This document shows positions 9,784 to 18,639 of a DNA stretch of 64,000 nucleotides, in pieces. The stretch covers positions 62,001 through 126,000 of the forward strand of contig SEHB01000003.1 in assembly GCA_004143945.1 (NCBI GenBank). Reading direction: 5' to 3'. The notes beneath the pieces were generated by a model, which saw only the letters and a program-made list of their open reading frames with translations, made no database searches and was not told where the DNA came from. This stretch comes from Lysobacteraceae bacterium. GTDB lineage: Bacteria > Pseudomonadota > Gammaproteobacteria > Xanthomonadales > Rhodanobacteraceae. Position 1 is the first letter of the stretch. Every line of letters begins with the position of its first letter. The translations under genes and the position numbers were made by a program.

Positions 9784-11649
9784 TCAAACCGCGCCGAGCA
9801 GCCTTCCGCCCTGTTCGCGCGCCCAGTTCCAGAGCGCGGGCCAGGCATCGAACGCGGATGCGAGCGCGAGCGACTCGTCGCGCAGCAGGTTCGCGCAGCC
9901 CGCTTCGTCGATCGCCTCGGGCCAGTCGCCGAGCCGCGGCGGCGCCTTCGAGATCAGCGCACGCCCGTTGGCTTCGATGATCGATCGCACGTCGGCCTGC
10001 CACCAGATCGGCGCGTCCTGCGCGCCGTCGAACTGGTGCTGCAGGCGCTCGATGAGGTCCGCGCGCGAATAGGCGAGGTATTCCCGCAGCTGGCGCAGGC
10101 GGCCGCCCGCATCCGCGGCACCGATGTCGCGCAGGTGCGCCGCCAGCAGGCCGAGCCGCTGCGCAGGCTCGGCCGCATGCAACTCGGGTAGCTGGCGCTG
10201 CACGAAGTCGCCGACGAAGTAGTTGAAGCGCGGCGTGTGCGCGGCCATCGTGCGCGCGGATCGCTTGCGCTGGGCCTCCTGCACATGGCCGATCGCGACG
10301 GGAAGCTCGAGCGTGAGTGCATGCGGATGGCACAGGTCCATCACGCGCGAGAACAGCGCGTCTTCGCCGCGGCCAAGCGGGTTCGTGCAGGGCAACATCA
10401 CGCTGTTGTCGAGCGCGAACGGCGTGAACGACGCGATCCGCGCCGCATGCGCCTGCGTTCGTCCGTACCAGATGCTGCCGGCCTCGATGTTGCGCAGGTA
10501 GGCGTCGCGGTCGCGCGTGAACTCGGCGCGTTCGTGCGGCGACAGCTGGTACATCCAGATGCCCGATTCCGTGCGCGAGCTGCCGTAGGCGCCGTGCTGG
10601 CTCGCGAGGATCGGCGCGTCGCCGAGCAGATGATCGAGCCTGCTCAGCGGCAGCCCGCGCAGCGACGCGCGATCGATCGCGTAGTCGGGCGTCGAGGCGA
10701 GGTGGCCGAGCGCGTAGCCGGCGACGCCCAGGTGCAGTTCGAACGGATCGACGTCGAGTTCGTCGCCCGCGCCGAGTGCATTCTCGATGTTGCGGTGGAA
10801 GCGCGTGGTGGTCGGCGCCGACGGATTCGGGTCGAGGCCGGTGCGCGCATCCTCGAGGCGCCGCAGCGGCAGGCGATGATCGTCGTCGAGCAGCACGAGA
10901 CGGGCGCCCGCGGACAGCAGCAGCGCGAGGTTCCATGCGCGGCCGCCACCGAAGCGGTCGGATCGGGTGCCGCCGCCGAGGACGACGGGCAGGATCGAGG
11001 CGGCCTGCGGCACGGCCTTGGCCATGCGCTCGACGAGCTTGGCGCGCTCCGCCGCTCCGATATAGGTGAGCTTGCAACCGGTCGCACGCGCGAACTCGCG
11101 GACGAGGTCGCGGTGGCCATCGACGGCCTCTCGCGTGCCCGAGTCGTCGAGCACGACGTAGTGCCGGTTCGCATGGAAACGTCGCTCGTATTCGGTCAGC
11201 GTCGCGAGCAATTGGGCGAGCTGGCGCGGGCGGTCGCAGGCACGGATGAAGACGCCGCGCAGCGCCGCCGGTTCGCGCGCCGGCGCGGATCCGACGCGTT
11301 CCAGGAACTCGCGGTCGGCGACGAGCAGGCCGCGCGAAACGAGGCCGTCGAGCACGCGCGCGACACCCTCGCGCTGGGAGGCGAGCCCCGGGATCGTGGC
11401 GAGGATGCGCGCGACGTGCTCGTCGAGCGTGCGGAACTCGCGGCTCTGGTCCAGGGCCTGCAGCACCTGGAACGTCATCACGTGGGTCTCGCCGCTGCGC
11501 CGGACCTGGAAGATGCACTCGTTGTTCGATAGCGAGGCGACGACGCCGTCCTCGGAGGCGTACAACGGCGCGTTCGCGTCGCTGCGCGGGGTCGCGGCCT
11601 GGACGCCGAAACTGCCGTAATCGATCGTGTAGTCGGGGGTACTGCTCAT
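9784..11649 (-). CDS. PqqD-like domain fused to a glycosyltransferase-like domain, function unknown
   Basis: 621 residues, not recognised as a named family. Residues ~30-118 look like a PqqD-type winged helix (short beta pair, a TFQVLQAL-like helix, then a region ending SRGLLV). PqqD domains bind peptide leaders in RiPP systems but also occur in unrelated proteins. Residues ~130-330 resemble a GT-A nucleotide-sugar fold: GVFIRACDRP, VVLDDSG at 165-171 and an acidic LLDDDH at 254-258 in the DxD position. The remainder is mainly helical. It lies between the methyltransferase and the GT2 gene of the Wzm/Wzt locus, so a glycan role is inferred. No signal peptide or membrane helix is seen. Confidence 0.6.
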   Translation of the reverse strand: MSSTPDYTIDYGSFGVQAATPRSDANAPLYASEDGVVASLSNNECIFQVRRSGETHVMTFQVLQALDQSREFRTLDEHVARILATIPGLASQREGVARVLDGLVSRGLLVADREFLERVGSAPAREPAALRGVFIRACDRPRQLAQLLATLTEYERRFHANRHYVVLDDSGTREAVDGHRDLVREFARATGCKLTYIGAAERAKLVERMAKAVPQAASILPVVLGGGTRSDRFGGGRAWNLALLLSAGARLVLLDDDHRLPLRRLEDARTGLDPNPSAPTTTRFHRNIENALGAGDELDVDPFELHLGVAGYALGHLASTPDYAIDRASLRGLPLSRLDHLLGDAPILASQHGAYGSSRTESGIWMYQLSPHERAEFTRDRDAYLRNIEAGSIWYGRTQAHAARIASFTPFALDNSVMLPCTNPLGRGEDALFSRVMDLCHPHALTLELPVAIGHVQEAQRKRSARTMAAHTPRFNYFVGDFVQRQLPELHAAEPAQRLGLLAAHLRDIGAADAGGRLRQLREYLAYSRADLIERLQHQFDGAQDAPIWWQADVRSIIEANGRALISKAPPRLGDWPEAIDEAGCANLLRDESLALASAFDAWPALWNWAREQGGRLLGAV

Positions 11650-11724
11650 GCGTTCACCGGTGTGGCCTGGGCTTCCATCCCGCCGTGCTGCGCGGCCGGG
11701 TGTCGTCGATCCATGTCGCGCGCG

Positions 11725-12606
11725 TCAGCGCGCGCGCTTCCACCAGCGCCAGCCTCGCGTCGCGCTGGTCGCGGCGCCGAGCCGCGCCACTTCCGCCTCG
11801 AGTTCGGCGATGCGCGCCCCGGCCGCGATGTTCTTGCGGATTTCGTGATTGTAATGCGCATACACCGATTCCTCGCGGTCCCCAAACAGCGACAGGTCCG
11901 GCAACGAATCCGGCAACTGGCGCTTGGCGCACACCGCCACGTAATACATCGGCGCATGCGCCGGGCCGGGGTCCATGCGGCTCCCGTCCGCCGTCGCGGT
12001 CAACGCCTCGCAACTGTCCGGCTCGGAATCGAGCGCCCACAACGCGGACTGGAACAGGAGTTTCTGGCCATACAGGCGGACTTCGCCGAAGTGCGGCATC
12101 AGGAGATCCAGCAGCTCCTCGCGGTAGAGCTCGCGCACGTGGAACTCGTTGCGAAAACCCGCGAGTTCACTGTAGGTGCGCTTGTCCGGGGAGGACACCA
12201 CGAGCAAGCCGTCGTCGGCGAGCACGCGCCCGAAGCCACGCAGCAGGCGCTCCTGCGCCGACAGGTGCTCGAGCGTCTCGAACGAAACAACGAGGTCGAA
12301 GCTCGCGTCCGCGAACGGCAGCTCGGTCGCGTCCGCGACTTCGTAGCGCAGGTTGAGCTGCGAGCCGTAGCGATCGCGCGCATGCGCGACGGATGCGGCG
12401 TCGATATCGACGCCGACGACGTCGTCGGCGACCTTCGCGAGCAGCGCCGAGCCGTAACCCTCGCCGCAGGCCGCGTCGAGCACGCGCCGGCCGGAGGCGA
12501 GGCGGCGCGCGAAGGCGTAGCGATGCCAGTGCTCGTACCAGATTTCTCGCACGCATTCGGGCGTGAAGCGTTCGCCCGTGAACGGAAGCGTCGAATCGTC
12601 GCTCAT
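11725..12606 (-). CDS. SAM-dependent methyltransferase with C-terminal coiled coil
   Basis: 293 residues. Class I methyltransferase: motif I VLDAACGEGYGS (42-53), acidic loop VVGVDID, then LPFADASFDLVVSFETLEHL. The last ~35 residues form a heptad-like coiled coil (IAELEAEVARLG) ending in a basic-aromatic WRWWKRAR. Its ATG overlaps the stop of wzt by 4 bp, so the two are translationally coupled. In ABC-type O-antigen systems such as WbdD, a methyltransferase with a coiled coil caps the glycan end, and Wzt reads that cap. This protein could do the same. It lacks a kinase domain. The target is unproven. Confidence 0.82.
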   Translation of the reverse strand: MSDDSTLPFTGERFTPECVREIWYEHWHRYAFARRLASGRRVLDAACGEGYGSALLAKVADDVVGVDIDAASVAHARDRYGSQLNLRYEVADATELPFADASFDLVVSFETLEHLSAQERLLRGFGRVLADDGLLVVSSPDKRTYSELAGFRNEFHVRELYREELLDLLMPHFGEVRLYGQKLLFQSALWALDSEPDSCEALTATADGSRMDPGPAHAPMYYVAVCAKRQLPDSLPDLSLFGDREESVYAHYNHEIRKNIAAGARIAELEAEVARLGAATSATRGWRWWKRAR

Positions 12607-13805
12607 CGGGCCTCCTCCGATCGCAGGCGGTTCCAGCGGTGCGGCAGCCGCACCAGCCCGAACTCGCGCGACGCGCCGCGGATCGTGAGCGCGCGTTCGA
12701 CCGTGTCGAACACGCGCACGCCTTCCGGGTCGAGCGGATGCAGGCGCACGCTGTAGCTGCCCGGAAGCAGCGGCAGGTCCTCGAACTCCACTTCGCAGCC
12801 GTACTCGTTCGGCCCGATGCGTTGTGGCGTTTCACCGTCCATTTCGGTGCTGAGCCCATACACCGGCGTGCCGTCCGCGCGCACGACGCCGACCGCGACG
12901 CAGGGCGCGCGCCCGTCGCGCGAGCGGATGCGCACGCCGACACGCAACCGATCGCCGTGCTCGAGCACGACGGGTTGCTCGCGGTCCTCGCCGTTGAGGC
13001 TCGCGCCGATCACGCTGAACTCGAGCGCGCCGACCGCGATCTCGTCGCGCGCGGGCGCGGGCGCGGATTTGCGCTCGTGCCAGGCGAGGTAGGCCTGGGT
13101 GACCTCGAACACGTCGCCCTGCATCGCGATCTCGCCGTCGCGCAACCAGCACGCATGCCGGCACAGCTTCTGCACGTGGTACATGCTGTGCGAGACGAGC
13201 ACGAGCGTACCGCCGTCGGCGAGGTAGTCCTGCATCCAGCGCACGCACTTCTTCTGGAACGATTCGTCGCCGACCGCCAGTACCTCGTCGGTCACCAGCA
13301 GGTCGGGACGCAACGCCGCGATCACCGCGAAGCCGAGGCGCACGACCATGCCCGAGGAGTAGTGTTTGACGGGCTCGTCGATGTACCGCCCGATGTCCGC
13401 GAATTCGATGATGCCGGGCAGTCGTGCGCGCAGTTCGGCGCCCTCGAGACCCTGCAACGCAGCGGCCATCACGACGTTGTCGCGGCCGCTGTACTCGGGG
13501 TGGAAGCCCGCGCCGAGCTCGAGCAACGCGCCGATCTTGCCGTCGACTCGCACGCTGCCGCTGCTCGGCGTCAGCACGCCGGTCATGAGCTTGAGCAGCG
13601 TCGACTTGCCGGCGCCGTTCGCTCCGATCAGTCCGAGCGATTCGCCACGCCGGATCTCGAGGTCGACGCCCCGCAGCACGCTGATGCGATCGGGGTCCGC
13701 GCGCGTGAACAGCAGGCGGCCGAGTGCCCGCAGGCGATCGCCGGAACGATGCACCTTCGGGTAGGCCTTGCCGAGGCCGCACGCCTGCACCAGCACGTCG
13801 CTCAC
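12603..13805 (-). CDS. wzt: Polysaccharide ABC exporter, ATPase subunit with carbohydrate-binding domain
   Basis: ATPase of an ABC-2 type exporter of O-antigen or a similar polymer. It has 400 residues. Walker A is GANGAGKS with K67, Walker B is LLVTDEVLAVGDESF, and the signature region is HYSSGMVVRLGF, as in KpsT/Wzt/TagH proteins. Residues ~255-390 form the extra beta-sandwich (Wzt-C) that recognises the polymer end in ABC-dependent O-antigen export. The GTG start at 13805 overlaps the wzm stop (GTGA), and its own stop overlaps the methyltransferase ATG, giving a tight wzm-wzt-methyltransferase unit. Confidence 0.92.
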   Translation of the reverse strand: MSDVLVQACGLGKAYPKVHRSGDRLRALGRLLFTRADPDRISVLRGVDLEIRRGESLGLIGANGAGKSTLLKLMTGVLTPSSGSVRVDGKIGALLELGAGFHPEYSGRDNVVMAAALQGLEGAELRARLPGIIEFADIGRYIDEPVKHYSSGMVVRLGFAVIAALRPDLLVTDEVLAVGDESFQKKCVRWMQDYLADGGTLVLVSHSMYHVQKLCRHACWLRDGEIAMQGDVFEVTQAYLAWHERKSAPAPARDEIAVGALEFSVIGASLNGEDREQPVVLEHGDRLRVGVRIRSRDGRAPCVAVGVVRADGTPVYGLSTEMDGETPQRIGPNEYGCEVEFEDLPLLPGSYSVRLHPLDPEGVRVFDTVERALTIRGASREFGLVRLPHRWNRLRSEEAR

Positions 13806-14599
13806 AGGAAGTCCTCGAAATGGCGATCGAGGCGACGGAACAGCCAGTGCCCCGCGATCAGCAGGCCCGCCGCGAGCACGAGCGCGATGCCGAACCGCGT
13901 GGGGTCGAAGCTTCCGTGCCCGAGCAGCACGGCGCGGAAAGACTCTGCGTAGAACGTGAAGGGATTCAAGTCGAGCAACCCTCGCACGCGTTCGGGCAGC
14001 AGGCTGCGATCATAGAAGATCGGCGCACCGAACATCAGCAGCGGCAGCAACTGGCCGAGCGCTTGCACGAGGTCGCGCACGAACACCTGGATCGCGGCGC
14101 ACGCGAGCGCCACGCCGAGCGCGCCTGCGAACAGCGGCAGGTAGAGCGCGATCGCCGCTGGCAGCCCGGCCAGCCGGATCGGCGTTCCGAACAGGCGCAG
14201 CACGAGCAGGATCGCGACGAAGCCGACGAGGTGGATCGCGAAACTCGCGCATGCGCTCGCGACCACGAGCACTTCGCGTGGCAGCGCGACCTTGCCGATC
14301 AGCGCGGCATTGTCCTGGATGGCGGTGGTCGAGCGCAGCACCGCCTCGGCGAACGCGGTCCATGGCCACAGCGCCACGACGAGGAACGGGATGTAACCGG
14401 GGGCATCCGCGCCCGGGACGCGCGCCTTGAACACGTGCACGAACACGAAGCTGTAGACCGCGAGCTGCAGCAGCGGCTGCATCAACGCCCACAACCCGCC
14501 AGAGAAACTGCCGGCGAAGCGGTTGCGCAATTCGCGCGCGATGAAGCGCCGCGTCAGCGTCGCGAGCGACATGCCGACGCGCCGTGCGCTGACGGGCAC
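13802..14599 (-). CDS. wzm: Polysaccharide ABC exporter, permease subunit
   Basis: ABC-2 membrane subunit partnering Wzt. It has 265 residues with about six hydrophobic helices, beginning FIARELRNRFAGS and GGLWALMQPLLQLAVYSFVFVHV, and carries the family IPFLVVALWPWTAF stretch. The start may be GTG 14599 or the in-frame ATG 14572; neither has a clear Shine-Dalgarno site. It lies 21 bp after the PpiC-type isomerase gene and overlaps wzt by 4 bp. Confidence 0.9.
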   Translation of the reverse strand: MPVSARRVGMSLATLTRRFIARELRNRFAGSFSGGLWALMQPLLQLAVYSFVFVHVFKARVPGADAPGYIPFLVVALWPWTAFAEAVLRSTTAIQDNAALIGKVALPREVLVVASACASFAIHLVGFVAILLVLRLFGTPIRLAGLPAAIALYLPLFAGALGVALACAAIQVFVRDLVQALGQLLPLLMFGAPIFYDRSLLPERVRGLLDLNPFTFYAESFRAVLLGHGSFDPTRFGIALVLAAGLLIAGHWLFRRLDRHFEDFL

Positions 14600-14620
14600 T
14601 CGTGCGAAGCGGTCACGCGC

Positions 14621-15565
14621 CTACTTCGCGGGCGGCGCGGCGGCGGGCGCGGTGGCCGGCTGCCCATAACGCGTCCGCAGCGATTCGACGAGTTCCTCGT
14701 TCGCATCGATCGGATGGTTGCGGAGTTCATCGGTGTACCGGTGGACCGCGCGCTCGGTGTAATCCTTGAGCATCTTGGCCTCGAGCCGCTCGCGGACGTC
14801 CTCGAATGATTGCTGCTTCGCCGGGATCTTCGACAGGAGCTGGATGACGTGGAAACCGTAGCTGGACTCCACCACGGGCGACACGTCGCCGGGCTTCGCG
14901 AGCGCGCGTGCGGCCGCGGCGAATTCCGGCGCGTGCTCTTCGCTGCCCGCATCGTGCAGGACGCCCTTGTTCTGCGCCTTGCCCGGTTCCTCCGAGTAGC
15001 TCTCGATCAGCGCGTCGAAGCGCGAAGGATCCTTGCTCGCCTGCTCGCGCACGTCGTCCGCGAGCGCGCGCGCCTCGGCCTCGCCGCGCGTGCCGGTCGA
15101 GATCAGGATGTGCTTGACGTCGAGCACCTCGGGCGACGCGTAGGCCTCCCGGTTGGCGAGATACTCTTCCTTCGCGAGCTGTGCCACGTCGGGCTTCGGC
15201 AGCGACTCGCGGAAACGTTCGATTTCGGCCTTCGCGAGCCCGGCGTCGGTGACTTGGCCGAGAGGGGCCTGGAACTCCGGCTTGCGATCGAGGCCCGCTT
15301 CGACGGCAGCCTTCGCGAGCTGCTTCTGCAACAGCAGGTTGCGCAGCAGCGACTGCACGCGGCGCGAGTTGTCGAAGAACTTCGCGCGGTCAACCGGCGG
15401 GATGTGTTCCACGTAGGTGTCGATGTCGGCGAGCGTGACGACCGCGGCGCCTTGCGAGGCGACGACCGCGGTGGGCTCGTCTGCGAGGATGCCGGTGGAG
15501 GCCAGCAGACACAGGACCAGCGCGCCAAGGCGCAGGCCATACCCGCGTCGGGTGCTGCGATTCAT
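14621..15565 (-). CDS. Periplasmic PpiC-type (parvulin/SurA-like) peptidyl-prolyl isomerase
   Basis: Probably assists folding of envelope proteins by isomerising prolyl bonds. It has 314 residues. A Sec signal peptide covers about residues 1-28 (hydrophobic LGALVLCLLAS, then ILADEP). An N-terminal helical chaperone region contains LLRNLLLQKQLAK. The parvulin domain is about 130-245, with VKHILIST near its start and SSYGFHVIQLL near its end. A Pro/Ala tail closes the protein. It precedes wzm on the same strand by 21 bp and may be cotranscribed with the exporter genes. Isomerases are known in exopolysaccharide loci, but here the link is only positional. Confidence 0.88.
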   Translation of the reverse strand: MNRSTRRGYGLRLGALVLCLLASTGILADEPTAVVASQGAAVVTLADIDTYVEHIPPVDRAKFFDNSRRVQSLLRNLLLQKQLAKAAVEAGLDRKPEFQAPLGQVTDAGLAKAEIERFRESLPKPDVAQLAKEEYLANREAYASPEVLDVKHILISTGTRGEAEARALADDVREQASKDPSRFDALIESYSEEPGKAQNKGVLHDAGSEEHAPEFAAAARALAKPGDVSPVVESSYGFHVIQLLSKIPAKQQSFEDVRERLEAKMLKDYTERAVHRYTDELRNHPIDANEELVESLRTRYGQPATAPAAAPPAK

Positions 15566-15628
15566 CGTGTTCGAACTCCAGTGGCTTCAGGTGGGACGCC
15601 AGCCCGTGCGTGCCGGCGCCCGAAACGA

Positions 15629-15656
15629 GCCGACCGCAGCGTGTGCTGCGGTCGGC
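15629..15656 (-). terminator. Perfect 12-bp hairpin downstream of the Ig-like secreted protein gene
   Basis: GCCGACCGCAGC, loop GTGT, and GCTGCGGTCGGC form a perfect stem 47 bp past the stop at 15703. On the minus strand it is followed by TCGTTTCGG, a weak T-run, so it may be a terminator or an mRNA 3' stabiliser. Confidence 0.5.
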
Positions 15657-15702
15657 TGGTGTAACCGCGTCCATCGCCTGTTGCGAGGACGGCAGGAGTG
15701 GT

Positions 15703-17031
15703 TTACGGCGTGTGGTTGTTCTGGATGTTGATCTTGCAGGTCGCACCGGAACAATCATTGTGGGTGGCGGGCGGCGGACTCGTGATCCTGATGTTGAGGT
15801 AATACGTCTCACCGGGCGTCAGTTGGCACAGCGACGGCCCCGGGTAGCCCGGAAGCTTCCACGCGATCATGTTGTCACCGGTGTCGATACCCGTGACGTT
15901 GCAGCGGAAGTCCGTACCGGCGAAGTCACCGCACGTCGAACTGATCGAGGCATCCAGCGGCGGACCCGAGGTCGTGGCGGCATGATTGAAGATGCCCCAC
16001 GAATTCAGGGGCAGCAGCGGGGCCGTGAACTTCGCCGAAATGTAGCCGGACTTCTGCATGTTCTTGATGATCGCGAACACGTTTTCGCCCGGGAACATCG
16101 CAAACGTCGTATCCGTGCCGCTGGTGCGGCCCCAGATGTTCTCGAACTTCGTCACGTCCGAATTGTTCGCGCAGTTGCTCGGACCGTAGCTGTAGCAGAC
16201 ATCCGCGGTCGTCTGCCGTCCGGCCGGGCAGCTCGGATCGCCGACGGGGCTGACCGTGATTGCACGCGGCTGGCTCGCCGTGGAGCCGTTCGCATTCGAG
16301 CAGGAAAGATTCAGCACCCAGGCACCCGCCTGCGCGAAGGTCACGGAGCGCGGCGACGTCGCGGACGTCACGTCGGTCCAGCCCGCGAGGCTCGCGGAGC
16401 TTCCGTTGAGCGAAGCGCTACCGGTGCACGCGGTGGCGCCCGTGACGGCCCAGCTCACCTGGATGGCCGTGCCGACGGTAGCCGTGGCCGGCGCCGTCAG
16501 AACGAAGTTCGGCGGCTGCGGGGCTTCGGGCGGACCACTCGCAGTGAGCCCGTCCTGGGCGAAGCCCGTCGCGTTCGTGCAGGTCATGCTGAAACTGTAG
16601 TTGCCGGCACCCGGAAGGGTGACGGACTTGTTGTGGGTGCCCGTGCACGCCGCGCCATCGCATGCGGTCTGGCCAACCGGCCAGTCCGTCACGCCCGGGG
16701 TTCCGCCGTAGGTGCACTTGGTGGCCGCGTCAGTCGCGCTCCACGAGATCGTGAACGGGGTACCCGCGACGGCGGATGCCGGCGCGTTGACGGTCACGTC
16801 GAATTCCGAATTCGCCGATCCACAACCGGTGCCCGTCAACGTGACGCCGGTTGCCTGCAGGTCGGTACCGCCGGGCACGAGCTGCAGACCCTGCACGTCG
16901 GTGACGGCGACGCAATTGGTCTGCTCGACGGTGGTGAGGTTCAGGGTGACTTGGGCCTGCGCCATCGGTGCGGCGAACAGCGCGGCACCGGCGAGGATCA
17001 GGGAGTTTCTAATGGCGGCAAGAAGGTGCAT
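15703..17031 (-). CDS. Secreted protein with Ig-like repeats, unknown function
   Basis: 442 residues. The signal peptide (MHLLAAIRNSLILAGAALFA, then APMAQAQ) predicts export. Two Ig/PKD-like segments follow, roughly 95-180 and 185-270. Each has a paired cysteine and a closing strand (YSFSMTCTNATG and WVLNLSCSNANG), plus the recurrent FxISWSATDA/IQVSWAVTGA motif. The C-terminal ~160 residues are a Cys-containing domain that I do not recognise. The ATG at 17031 is chosen since the signal peptide starts there; it has an upstream AACGG rather than a strong SD. No sorting motif or lipobox is seen. Confidence 0.78.
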   Translation of the reverse strand: MHLLAAIRNSLILAGAALFAAPMAQAQVTLNLTTVEQTNCVAVTDVQGLQLVPGGTDLQATGVTLTGTGCGSANSEFDVTVNAPASAVAGTPFTISWSATDAATKCTYGGTPGVTDWPVGQTACDGAACTGTHNKSVTLPGAGNYSFSMTCTNATGFAQDGLTASGPPEAPQPPNFVLTAPATATVGTAIQVSWAVTGATACTGSASLNGSSASLAGWTDVTSATSPRSVTFAQAGAWVLNLSCSNANGSTASQPRAITVSPVGDPSCPAGRQTTADVCYSYGPSNCANNSDVTKFENIWGRTSGTDTTFAMFPGENVFAIIKNMQKSGYISAKFTAPLLPLNSWGIFNHAATTSGPPLDASISSTCGDFAGTDFRCNVTGIDTGDNMIAWKLPGYPGPSLCQLTPGETYYLNIRITSPPPATHNDCSGATCKINIQNNHTP

Positions 17032-17140
17032 TGGACGGTTCCGGCAACGGCAGGGAGACGCAATGCATATTCTATAGCCCATTGGCAAGCCTTAGCCACA
17101 CATATCCTGCCAATTGTCGTGAAGCACTGCGCGATCGGCG

Positions 17141-17168
17141 AAAAAAAGGGGCCCGAAGGCCCCTTTTT
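17141..17168 (-). terminator. Rho-independent terminator for the gene ending at 17191
   Basis: On the minus strand AAAAAGGGGCC-TTCG-GGCCCCTTTTTTT forms a stem with an ultra-stable UUCG-type loop and a seven-T tail, 23 bp past the stop. It is the cleanest terminator in the window. Confidence 0.9.
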
Positions 17169-17190
17169 CCTGACACTTTGCTGCTTGCGA

Positions 17191-18639
17191 TTACGAGCAG
17201 GCCGGATCCACGCCCGTGCACGAACGGCTCGCACGGTGACGGAACAGACCGCCGTAGTTCGCCAGCATGCCCGGCTGGGCATTGGCGTTGATGATGTTGT
17301 ACGCCTCGAAGCCGGTGGTCGGCAGACCATGCATGACCACGCCGTTGCCGGCCGGACGCATGGAGTGACCGCCGTCGCCCGACGCGAGGTCGAGGCGCAG
17401 CCAGCCCGCATCGCCGTACGGCACGATGTTGGCGCGGAGCACCGAACCGAACACGCCCGAGGGATCCTCGGCAGCGGTATCGGTCAGGAAGCTGATCACG
17501 TTGACTTCGTACGGCAGGGCCGACGGACGCTCGCTGATCGGCGGCGAGAAGTCTTCCGGCTGCGTGGTGAAGCCTTCTTCCTGGTCGTACATGTTGATGC
17601 CGACTTCGACGAACGAAGCGCCACCGGCGAAGTTCTCCGAGAACGGCGGGATGACCGCGCCGCCGTTGAAGAACGTGTCGACGTAGAAACGCTTGGTCGG
17701 GAACGTGACGACCCAGTCGGTGTTCGCGCCGAGGCCCGCAACCGTCAGGTACTCGTTGTAGATCGCGTCCGCCTGGTACACGGCGCTGACCGCGTCGATA
17801 CCGTTCGGGTAGTCGAGCGTGAGCAGCGAGCCGTTGGCGAAGATGTACGCAACCGCACCGCCGACGAACGCCGACGTCAGCGGGGTGTTCGCCTGCTGCA
17901 GCGACGGGGTCAGACCGCCCGGACCCGAGAAGATGTTCGTGTCGCTGAAGCCGTCGATCGCATCGGCGTTGTACGCGAAGAACGTACCTTCACCGACATT
18001 GACGATCGCGCCCGAACCGAACAGGCCGCCGCCCGGAGCGGACAGGTACGGAGCCGGGTTGTTGCCGCTGACAGCGGCGCCGCAGCCCGGAACGCCACCG
18101 TTCGGGGTGCCGTCCTGGTCGTGGATCGTCGCGTCATCGAGCGGCGAACCCGGGATGATCTCGCCCATTTCGATCAGCTCGAGGTAGCCCTCGCGGGTAC
18201 GCTCGACGCCCTGCGGACCGGAGTCCTTCGGGAACACGCTGCTGCCGTCATACGCGGCCGCGCGGAACGCCACGCCGCCCGCCGGGATCGGCGGAGCCGT
18301 GCAGCTGCTGTCGTCGGTGAACATGCCGGCGCCGTCGCCATTGCCGATCTCGCTGACGCGAGCCGTCCACACGTCATTCGGAGACAGGAACAGGTTGAAG
18401 TCGAGGACTTCGCGGCTGTTGTAGCCTTCGAGGAAGCGAACCTTGACCGCCTTGCCGACTTCCGTGGTGTTGACCACGGAGAACAGCGAATCCTGGCTCT
18501 TGTTGACCGTGTAATACGGGTAGATCAGTACCTGGCCCAGACCGTCCGGATTGAGTTCGACGGCGTTCGCCAGGCCCGCGAAGCCAGCGACGCCGGCGAT
18601 ACCGGCGACGACGGCAGTCGTCAAGCTGTTCTTCTTCAT
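17191..18639 (-). CDS. Abundant-looking secreted protein of unknown function
   Basis: 482 residues. The signal peptide MKKNSLTTAVVAGIAGVAGFA, with a cleavage site near ANA|VELNPDG, predicts export. The mature protein starts with VELNPDGLGQVLIYPYYTVN, has no transmembrane helix, is acidic and rich in Asn/Gly/Pro, and holds a few cysteines (SSCTAPP, VPGCGAA, and a C-terminal RSCTGVDPACS pair). I recall similar conserved hypotheticals in related bacteria but no function. ATG 18639 has a strong AGGAG site with good spacing, and a strong terminator follows, suggesting high expression as a single-gene unit. Not a known IPTL-, PEP- or LPXTG-sorted protein. Confidence 0.75.
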   Translation of the reverse strand: MKKNSLTTAVVAGIAGVAGFAGLANAVELNPDGLGQVLIYPYYTVNKSQDSLFSVVNTTEVGKAVKVRFLEGYNSREVLDFNLFLSPNDVWTARVSEIGNGDGAGMFTDDSSCTAPPIPAGGVAFRAAAYDGSSVFPKDSGPQGVERTREGYLELIEMGEIIPGSPLDDATIHDQDGTPNGGVPGCGAAVSGNNPAPYLSAPGGGLFGSGAIVNVGEGTFFAYNADAIDGFSDTNIFSGPGGLTPSLQQANTPLTSAFVGGAVAYIFANGSLLTLDYPNGIDAVSAVYQADAIYNEYLTVAGLGANTDWVVTFPTKRFYVDTFFNGGAVIPPFSENFAGGASFVEVGINMYDQEEGFTTQPEDFSPPISERPSALPYEVNVISFLTDTAAEDPSGVFGSVLRANIVPYGDAGWLRLDLASGDGGHSMRPAGNGVVMHGLPTTGFEAYNIINANAQPGMLANYGGLFRHRASRSCTGVDPACS

